DNA of 64,000 nt from Paludibacteraceae bacterium (GTDB lineage Bacteria > Bacteroidota > Bacteroidia > Bacteroidales > Paludibacteraceae): contig JAEEMG010000019.1 of NCBI GenBank assembly GCA_016283095.1, forward strand, positions 1 to 64,000. Direction: 5' to 3'. Every line of letters starts with the position of its first letter. Within the stretch, counting starts at the first letter, position 1. The notes beneath the pieces were generated by a model. The model saw only the letters and a program-made list of their open reading frames with translations. It did not search any database and had not been told where the DNA came from. This document shows, piece after piece, positions 34,370-40,379 of this stretch. Made by a program: the position numbers and the translations under genes.

Positions 34370-34951
34370 ATGAGAAAGGTATTATTTATTGGCTTAGTAT
34401 GTTCTGGTTTGGCTTTGACTGTAAATTCATGTAGCGGATCGTCTGAATCTCCATCAAAAACAGAATCTGAAAGCACAACAGTAGAAGCGTCTGACAAACC
34501 AGTCAAAAAAGTCAGATACGCAAGTTTGGAATTGGACAGGCTATCCACCACATTAGGAGTCACTGTAGGGCAGGATGATGATGTTGAACTATTCCGTGAA
34601 GTTGCGACGTGGGTAGGGACACCATATAAAAGTTCAGGTACCGACAAGAATGGAGCCGACTGCTCAGGATTTGTGAATGCCGTCTACGACAAGGTATACG
34701 ACATAAGTCTACCACGTCAGACTTCAAAAATTTACGAAAAATCAAGAAGAATCGATTTGGAAGACGCAGAGTCTGGCGATTTGGTTTTCTTCCGTACAGA
34801 TGGAAAGACGAATCAGACGCCGAACTATATGGGTATTTACTTGAAAGAAAACCGTTTTGTAGTAATGTCTTCAAAAGGTTTGAAATTCGAAAGTATGTCT
34901 TCATCGTACTACAAAAAGAATTTCGTTTGCGCTGCGACAATAAAGGAGTAA
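34370..34951 (+). CDS. NlpC/P60-like lipoprotein lacking the catalytic histidines
   Basis: 193 aa. A lipoprotein signal ends at VNSC (Cys about 22) followed by a Ser-rich spacer. The NlpC/P60 fold is clear: WVGTPYKSSGTDKNGADCSGFV with the nucleophile Cys, then SGDLVFFRTDG and YMGIYLKENRFVVMSS. In active members (for example Spr) the last segment reads H-V-G-I-Y ... F-x-H; here Tyr and Val occupy the two His positions. It probably does not cut peptidoglycan and may bind it. Outer-membrane or periplasmic anchoring is predicted. Confidence 0.8.
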   Translation: MRKVLFIGLVCSGLALTVNSCSGSSESPSKTESESTTVEASDKPVKKVRYASLELDRLSTTLGVTVGQDDDVELFREVATWVGTPYKSSGTDKNGADCSGFVNAVYDKVYDISLPRQTSKIYEKSRRIDLEDAESGDLVFFRTDGKTNQTPNYMGIYLKENRFVVMSSKGLKFESMSSSYYKKNFVCAATIKE

Positions 34952-34975
34952 ATCTGATTTAAATATAATTTGAAA

Positions 34976-35006
34976 TTGCAAAGTTCTATTCAATTTGCTA
35001 TGTTTG
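34976..35006 (+). promoter_or_regulatory. Promoter of the MNT/HEPN pair
   Basis: TTG 34976-34978, 20 bp, TATGTTTG 34999-35006; 17 nt before the ATG at 35023. Confidence 0.55.
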
Positions 35007-35022
35007 CAAAAAAAGAATAAGC

Positions 35023-35346
35023 ATGCTAACAAGAAATGAAGTCATATCTGTTTTAGAAAAAAACAAAGAGGAACTCCAGAATCAATTTGGAGTGGAAAAG
35101 CTTGTGCTTTTTGGATCCTTTGCAAGAAACCAACAAACAGAAGAAAGTGACATAGACGTCTTTGTTACCATGCCAGCCAAATTATTTTTGGTAATTGCAG
35201 TCAAGCAATATCTAGAAGACATCATAGGCTTAAAAGTTGATGTTGTTAGGAACCACAAGCGACTGAATGAATTATTGTTAAAGGAAATTCAAAAAGATGG
35301 AATCAATATCTTCGAATGTAAAGGAATTGGTAATAGGGTTACTTAA
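35023..35346 (+). CDS. MntA-type minimal nucleotidyltransferase antitoxin
   Basis: 107 aa. The nucleotidyltransferase signature GS-x10-DxD is exact: GSFARNQQTEESDID. Such MntA proteins neutralise the partner HEPN RNase by AMPylating a Tyr next to its active site. Its 3' end overlaps the HEPN gene by 50 nt, the normal order for this system. Confidence 0.9.
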   Translation: MLTRNEVISVLEKNKEELQNQFGVEKLVLFGSFARNQQTEESDIDVFVTMPAKLFLVIAVKQYLEDIIGLKVDVVRNHKRLNELLLKEIQKDGINIFECKGIGNRVT

Positions 35347-35716
35347 TCAAATTGATGCCGCTATAACAGATATTCTGGTTTGGAATCAAACAATATGTTG
35401 TGCAGAAGACTATTTATCATCTGTTGATGGCTCACGTAATTTAGCTGCCACAAGTATGATGTTGGAGGCTATTGGAGAAGGATGCAAAAGAATAGACAAA
35501 CTGACAAATGGAGAATTGTTTGTACTAAAACCCAATATACCTTGGAAACAAGTAAAAGGCCTTAGAGACCAGATTGCTCATGGATATTTTGATATTGATG
35601 AAGATATCATTTGGCAAGTGGTTGACGAGGATCTCGTTCCACTGCAATGTGCTATTCGCGAGCTCAAAGAATTCATTAGTGGATTACCTAGCAACAATAA
35701 AAATAAGTTCATTTAA
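35297..35716 (+). CDS. HepT-type HEPN RNase toxin
   Basis: 139 aa, helical HEPN fold, with the R-x4-H-x-Y motif intact (RDQIAHGY), giving catalytic Arg/His and the Tyr that MntA modifies. Pairing with the MNT gene supports an active type VII-like toxin-antitoxin module. Ends convergent to the trp operon terminator. Confidence 0.88.
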   Translation: MESISSNVKELVIGLLNQIDAAITDILVWNQTICCAEDYLSSVDGSRNLAATSMMLEAIGEGCKRIDKLTNGELFVLKPNIPWKQVKGLRDQIAHGYFDIDEDIIWQVVDEDLVPLQCAIRELKEFISGLPSNNKNKFI

Positions 35717-35751
35717 ATCAGCTTATTTCCACATATTTATATAAAACAGGC

Positions 35752-35785
35752 AAAAAAGAGAAGACGGAGTTTCCCCCGTCTTCTC
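35752..35785 (-). terminator. Terminator of the trpBAEG operon
   Basis: Minus strand stem GAGAAGACGG / CCGTCTTCTC followed by six T, 24 nt after the trpG stop. It shows that trpD, 8 kb further on, is not in this transcript. Confidence 0.9.
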
Positions 35786-35808
35786 CCAATAATAATAAAC
35801 TGTTCGTT

Positions 35809-36372
35809 TTAGTGTTCCAACCAGTTCTTTATCATCTGCTTACCATCTGGTGTAAGCACTGATTCTGGATGGAACTGAATGCCTCTGATATCAAATGTCT
35901 TGTGACGTAACGCCATCACCTGTCCTTCTCCAGACACTGCTGTGATTTCCAAATCTGCTGGGAATCCTTTAGCGTCGACTACCCATGAATGGTATCTTCC
36001 GACTGGAATTCGTCTGTTCAAACCGGCAAACACATAATCATCTACAGTGATGTCGATATCTGTCTGTACTCCATGGAACACATCTGACAGATTCGTCAAT
36101 GTGCCTCCAAAACTTTCTCCGATAGCCTGATGTCCAAGACATACTCCAAGAATTGGCTTTTTTCCCTTGTACTCGGCAATCACATCCATAAGCAGTCCGG
36201 CTTCTGTAGGGATACCTGGACCTGGGCTTAAAATTATTTTATCAAACTGCTGCAAATCAGACAATTTGAACTGATCGTTTCTATACACTGTAACGTCTGC
36301 ACCCAATGCTTTGACCAAGTGCGAGAGGTTGTATGTGAATGAATCGTAGTTGTCTATAATTACTATTTTCAT
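35809..36372 (-). CDS. trpG: Anthranilate synthase glutamine amidotransferase subunit
   Basis: TrpG (187 aa) supplies ammonia from Gln to TrpE. Class I amidotransferase triad: Cys78 in ILGVCLGHQAIG, His168 and Glu170 in IQFHPES. Not fused to trpD. 23 nt after trpE. Confidence 0.96.
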   Translation of the reverse strand: MKIVIIDNYDSFTYNLSHLVKALGADVTVYRNDQFKLSDLQQFDKIILSPGPGIPTEAGLLMDVIAEYKGKKPILGVCLGHQAIGESFGGTLTNLSDVFHGVQTDIDITVDDYVFAGLNRRIPVGRYHSWVVDAKGFPADLEITAVSGEGQVMALRHKTFDIRGIQFHPESVLTPDGKQMIKNWLEH

Positions 36373-36395
36373 ATAATCTACATTTAAACAGCTTC

Positions 36396-37790
36396 TTAAA
36401 TTTCCTCAGCAAGTGTGATGGCACGACGCAATGCGCCCAACTTATTGTTCACCTCCTGCAACTCATACTCCTCGTTGCTCTTGGCAACAATTCCACCACC
36501 AGCTTGGAACCATAATTCACCGCCACGGCTCACAAATGTACGGATTGTGATCGCCTGGTTCAACGACTTGTTCAAGCCGATAAATCCAATACATCCACCA
36601 TACGCTCCACGATTATGTGGCTCGTACTCTGAAATCAACTGCATCGCTCTCACCTTTGGTGCTCCAGAAAGTGTTCCTGCTGGGAATGTGTCGATAAACG
36701 CCTTGATTGGATCAGCATCCTTGTCGAGTGTACCACGAACACGGCTAACCAAGTGGATAACATGGCTGTAATACTGCATCTCCTTGTACTTCTCCACATA
36801 CACGTCGTGACAATTGCGTGACAAATCGTTACGGGCAAGATCCACAAGCATCACATGCTCTGCGTTCTCCTTTGGATCATCATGAAGATACTGGGCATTC
36901 TTGGCATCCTGTGCAGCGTCGCCTGTACGTTTTGTTGTGCCCGCAATCGGATCGATATAAGCCTGATCACCATCTATACGGCAGTGTGTCTCTGGACTTG
37001 ATCCGAAGATTCTGAAACCGCCGAAATCGAAATAGAATAGGTATGGCGACGGGTTGATGCTTCTCAACGCACGATACAACTTGAAATCGTCTCCCTCATA
37101 CTTCTGGATGAAACGTCTCGACAACACAATCTGGAAGACATCACCTCGCATACAGTGAGCGATACCCTTACGGATATTTGCCTTATGCTCCTCGTCTGTC
37201 AACGGACTTGAAGTCTCACCGATCGCATGGAACTCATAATTGTTGATCTTACCTCCACGGATCGCTGTGCGGACTCTCTCGATTCCACTTTTCTCTCCAT
37301 CCTGAACCATCTCCACAATCATCATCTCATTATTGAAATCGTTGAAGACGATGATGTAACGATACAATATATACAGCATATCTGGAGCGTCGGCCAACGG
37401 ATTAACCTCATCCTTAACCTTGATATCCTCAAAATAGCGGACAGCGTTGAATGAAGTATATCCATATAATCCACAGAAGTTGGAACATTCACCGTCTACA
37501 GAAATCTCTTTCAAAAAATCATTGATGGCATGATCAGAACGATAAGAATGGTCTACAACATGCTCACGTCTGCTTCCATCTGGGAATCTCATATATGATT
37601 TTCCATGGCTGATAGACACGCTTGCAATAGGCTCCAATCCGATGAATGAACGGTTGTTCTCACCGCCATGGTAATCAGAACTTTCCATCAATGCACTTTG
37701 TGAATATAGGTCGCGGACACGAAGATATGTCTCGACGGGAGTGTGCATATCTCCCAAAAGAGTCACGACATTTGTTTTGAACTTATACAT
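36396..37790 (-). CDS. trpE: Anthranilate synthase component I
   Basis: TrpE (464 aa) converts chorismate to anthranilate, the committed step. Chorismate-binding motifs GSSPETHCRIDGD, PIAGTTKRTGD, LVDLARNDLSRN and FPAGTLSGAPKVRAMQLI are intact. The N-terminal LMESSDYHGGENNRSF contains the LLES-like element that binds inhibitory Trp, so feedback inhibition is likely. 4 nt after trpA. Confidence 0.96.
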   Translation of the reverse strand: MYKFKTNVVTLLGDMHTPVETYLRVRDLYSQSALMESSDYHGGENNRSFIGLEPIASVSISHGKSYMRFPDGSRREHVVDHSYRSDHAINDFLKEISVDGECSNFCGLYGYTSFNAVRYFEDIKVKDEVNPLADAPDMLYILYRYIIVFNDFNNEMMIVEMVQDGEKSGIERVRTAIRGGKINNYEFHAIGETSSPLTDEEHKANIRKGIAHCMRGDVFQIVLSRRFIQKYEGDDFKLYRALRSINPSPYLFYFDFGGFRIFGSSPETHCRIDGDQAYIDPIAGTTKRTGDAAQDAKNAQYLHDDPKENAEHVMLVDLARNDLSRNCHDVYVEKYKEMQYYSHVIHLVSRVRGTLDKDADPIKAFIDTFPAGTLSGAPKVRAMQLISEYEPHNRGAYGGCIGFIGLNKSLNQAITIRTFVSRGGELWFQAGGGIVAKSNEEYELQEVNNKLGALRRAITLAEEI

Positions 37791-37794
37791 AACC

Positions 37795-38568
37795 TCAACC
37801 TTTAATTTTCTTGATTAATGAACTTACCGCTTCTTCGATTGTCGGATTCGCATCAAGTTCTTTGATAAACTGGCTTCCCACGATAGCTCCACAAGAATTG
37901 TCGGCAGCAGCACGGAATGTCTCATGGTTTGAGACTCCGAATCCCACCAAAGTAGGGTTCTTCAAATTCATTGCCTTGATTCTCTTGAAATAATCCTGTT
38001 TGCTCTGCTCAAAACTGCTCTGTGCACCTGTTGTGCTTGCCGACGAAACCATGTATACGAAGCCTGAACTTGCCTCGTCGATCTTACGGATTCTCTCCTC
38101 GCTTGTCTCTGGAGTGATCAAGTGTATAAAATCAAGTCCATATTTCTCCACAATCGGACGATACTCAGCGTTATACTCGTCAAGAGGAAGGTCTGGAAGG
38201 ATAATTCCGTCGATACCGATCTCTTTTGCCTTCTTGCAGAAATCATCAAAACCAAACTGCATAGCACAATTGATATAACCCATAAGAATCAACGGAATAT
38301 CTGTCACCTTACGGATATCCTTGATCTGCTCAAAAAGCAATTTCTGTGAGATACCATTCTTCAAAGCGATAGAGTTACTACGCTGAATAACAGGACCGTC
38401 AGCCAACGGATCTGAGAATGGAATTCCAATTTCAATCATGTCCACACCAGCATCAGACAATGCCTTGATGATTCGTGGAGCCGAGTCTACTGTGGGATAA
38501 CCAGATGAAAAGTAGACCGAAAGTATATCTTTGCCTTTTTCTTTGAAAAGACGTGAAATCCTAGTCAT
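37795..38568 (-). CDS. trpA: Tryptophan synthase alpha subunit
   Basis: TrpA splits indole-3-glycerol phosphate and passes indole to TrpB. The start is the ATG at 38568 (MTRISRLFKEKGKDI), giving 257 aa; 17 further upstream codons in frame lie in the AT-rich spacer and are not conserved. Catalytic Glu46 and Asp57 are in EIGIPFSDPLADG. Position directly after trpB is unusual for Bacteroidota, where trpA often closes the operon. Confidence 0.95.
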   Translation of the reverse strand: MTRISRLFKEKGKDILSVYFSSGYPTVDSAPRIIKALSDAGVDMIEIGIPFSDPLADGPVIQRSNSIALKNGISQKLLFEQIKDIRKVTDIPLILMGYINCAMQFGFDDFCKKAKEIGIDGIILPDLPLDEYNAEYRPIVEKYGLDFIHLITPETSEERIRKIDEASSGFVYMVSSASTTGAQSSFEQSKQDYFKRIKAMNLKNPTLVGFGVSNHETFRAAADNSCGAIVGSQFIKELDANPTIEEAVSSLIKKIKG

Positions 38569-38579
38569 AATCGTATAGA

Positions 38580-38652
38580 AGTTAATGATTAATGGTGAAT
38601 AGTCAATAGTCATCTTCAATTCTTAACTATTAACTATTAATTCTTAATTAAA
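38580..38652. repeat. AT-rich imperfect inverted repeat between trpB and trpA
   Basis: Short TTAA/ACTATTA-type words recur (TTAATGATTAATGG, then TTAACTATTAACTATTAATT). The two halves are imperfect inverted copies. It could form a weak hairpin in the mRNA; no T run follows, so not a terminator. Confidence 0.5.
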
Positions 38653-39840
38653 TCACTTAAGATGCTTTAAATAAGTCTGCATATCCTTGTCGCCACGTCC
38701 AGAGACTGTCAAAACAACGACATCGTCTTTCTTGAACTTATCCTTCATTCTTGGAAGAAGAGCCAAAGCGTGAGCACTCTCAAGAGCAGGGATGATACCT
38801 TCAAGTTTAGTAAGTTCGAACGCAGCATCAAGAGCCTCCTGGTCAGTGATTGGAAGAACCTTGCTTCTGCCATCCTTGAACATTTGGCAATGCATAGGTC
38901 CGACGCCAGGATAATCGAGTCCGGCAGAGATTGAATATGGCTCAATGATCTGTCCATCCTCAGTCTGCATCACATACATTTTAGAACCGTGAAGGATTCC
39001 GACTGTACCGATATTCAAAGACGCTGCAGTCTCACCAGTCTCTACACCAAGACCGCCAGCCTCAGCAAGAACGATGTTTACTCTCTCGTCTCCTTTATAA
39101 TGATAGATAGTACCCGCAGCATTTGATCCACCACCGATGCAAGCCATCAGATAGTCTGGATAATCCCTACCCTCTTTCTCCTTGATCTGCCACTTAATCT
39201 CTTCACTGATAACACTCTGCATTCTTGCCACCATCTCAGGATATGGGTGAGGTCCCATCGTACTACCGATGATGTAGAAAGTGTCACGTGGATTGCAACA
39301 CCAGTCACGGATAGCCTCATTGCAGGCATCCTTTAGAGTCTTGTTACCACTCTGTACAGGCACCACAGTCGCACCCAACATCTTCATTCTCTCCACATTA
39401 GGTTTCTGACGCTCAACATCAGTAGCACCCATATACACGACGCATGGAAGATTCATAAGGGCACAAGCTGTTGCAGTAGCCACACCATGCTGGCCGGCTC
39501 CCGTCTCACAAATAATTCGCGTCTTTCCCATTTTCTTAGCAAGAAGGATTTGGCCAAGAGAGTTGTTAATTTTATGAGCTCCAGTGTGATTCAAATCCTC
39601 ACGTTTAAGGTAAATCCTGCAACCGTATTTTTCGCTCAAACGGCTTGCATAGTAAAGCGGAGAAGGACGACCAACATAATCTTTTAGAAGAGCATGAAAC
39701 TCTTCCTTGAAATCCTTGCTGTTCATGATCGCCTCATACTGCTCCTGAAGGTCATAAACCACCTTGTGAAGAATCTCCGGAATATAGCTTCCTCCGAATT
39801 CTCCGTAGTAACCATCTTTGCTTACTTCGTAATTTTTCAT
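38653..39840 (-). CDS. trpB: Tryptophan synthase beta subunit
   Basis: TrpB (395 aa) condenses indole with L-Ser using PLP. The PLP Lys is Lys90 in [21 protein letters not shown] binds the PLP phosphate and [13 protein letters not shown] is the Ser/indole loop. TrpB1 type, normal length. First structural gene behind the trp leader. Confidence 0.97.
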   Translation of the reverse strand: MKNYEVSKDGYYGEFGGSYIPEILHKVVYDLQEQYEAIMNSKDFKEEFHALLKDYVGRPSPLYYASRLSEKYGCRIYLKREDLNHTGAHKINNSLGQILLAKKMGKTRIICETGAGQHGVATATACALMNLPCVVYMGATDVERQKPNVERMKMLGATVVPVQSGNKTLKDACNEAIRDWCCNPRDTFYIIGSTMGPHPYPEMVARMQSVISEEIKWQIKEKEGRDYPDYLMACIGGGSNAAGTIYHYKGDERVNIVLAEAGGLGVETGETAASLNIGTVGILHGSKMYVMQTEDGQIIEPYSISAGLDYPGVGPMHCQMFKDGRSKVLPITDQEALDAAFELTKLEGIIPALESAHALALLPRMKDKFKKDDVVVLTVSGRGDKDMQTYLKHLK

Positions 39841-39871
39841 ATATGTAAATCTTTTTTATTTTTTCGAACAT

Positions 39872-39907
39872 AAAAAAAGGCTGTCTCACATTAAGTGAAA
39901 CAGCCTT
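39872..39907 (-). terminator. trp attenuator terminator (3:4 hairpin)
   Basis: Minus strand: arm AAGGCTGTTTCAC (39907-39895), loop TTAAT, arm GTGAGACAGCCTT (39889-39877), a 13-bp stem with one G-U, and a T7 tract. It stands 31 nt before the trpB ATG and downstream of the only promoter, so it must be bypassed for expression. Confidence 0.9.
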
Positions 39908-40066
39908 ATGCTATCATTCAGTTACCTCTATACATAAACACAAAAAAATCATTATCAGATTCGCGCCTTGAAGAATCCGACAATGAACCGCAAAATCATT
40001 TGCGTAAGCTTTTTGAATAGGCGACTGCTTCACTTCTTAATTTCTCTGAAGAAAGCCACCATCGCC
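39893..40066 (-). promoter_or_regulatory. trp attenuator alternative stems (1:2 and 2:3)
   Basis: Segment 1 (40066-40048) overlaps the Trp codons and pairs with segment 2 (40036-40020): CTTC with GAAG, GCTT with AAGC, GGCGA with TCGCC, 13 bp in all. Segment 2 can instead pair 40035-40025 with 39903-39893 of the terminator 5' arm (AAGTGAAGCAG with CTGTTTCACTT, 11 bp, one G-U), which blocks the terminator. The 121-nt gap between segments 2 and 3 holds a CGCAAA/TTTGCG hairpin around the leader stop codon. Pairing was done by eye. Confidence 0.72.
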
Positions 40067-40094
40067 AATACCTATGTATTATCTGGTAATTCAT
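39996..40094 (-). CDS. trpL: trp leader peptide (32 aa, three Trp codons)
   Basis: ATG at 40094-40092, TGA at 39998-39996. Residues 9-13 are YWRWW; the Trp codons are 40067-40065, 40061-40059 and 40058-40056. The peptide starts MNYQIIHR and ends SKSLRK. It is too short for usual gene calling. Stalling at the Trp codons when charged tRNA-Trp is scarce would cover segment 1 and free segment 2 to form the antiterminator. The start is about 16-20 nt after the predicted transcription start. Confidence 0.82.
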   Translation of the reverse strand: MNYQIIHRYWRWWLSSEKLRSEAVAYSKSLRK

Positions 40095-40116
40095 AAATAT
40101 CAATGGTTTTCACATG

Positions 40117-40147
40117 CAAAATTAGATAAGTTTATTAAAATCACAAA
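40117..40147 (-). promoter_or_regulatory. trp operon promoter, TTTG-N19-TAATTTTG
   Basis: Minus strand TTTG (40147-40144), 19 bp, TAATTTTG (40124-40117): a full consensus match. Transcription would start near 40110, giving a leader of about 270 nt before trpB. The 40148-40300 interval shows nothing else. Confidence 0.8.
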
Positions 40148-40300
40148 ACATTTGAAGATTTTTTTGAAAAACTTTTGAAATATCAGTTCCACGTAACCAA
40201 TCAATAAAAGCCTAACATATACCATATTAGCAAACACATAGCTCAACCATAGACATATAACAAAGAAAAATGCACATGCATTATCTGTTGTCTCTTAGCA

Positions 40301-40336
40301 AAAAAATAAGGAGACGCAATTGCTCACGTCTCCTTA
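40301..40336 (-). terminator. Terminator of the GH74 gene
   Basis: Minus strand 10-bp stem TAAGGAGACG / CGTCTCCTTA, 10-nt loop, T6 run; 43 nt after the stop. It separates this gene from the trp promoter. Confidence 0.9.
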
Positions 40337-40379
40337 CTAAAAAATATAATTAATATTGTCTAGTTAGTTATAATAAATT

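Noticed and set aside
38580-38652. AT-rich repeat between trpB and trpA as a mobile element
   Set aside because: Too short and degenerate, with no target duplication; noted only as a repeat.
39940-39980. A second terminator in the trp leader (GATTC/GAATC stem then a T run)
   Set aside because: Only 5 bp of stem and the T run is about a dozen bases away; more likely a minor hairpin.
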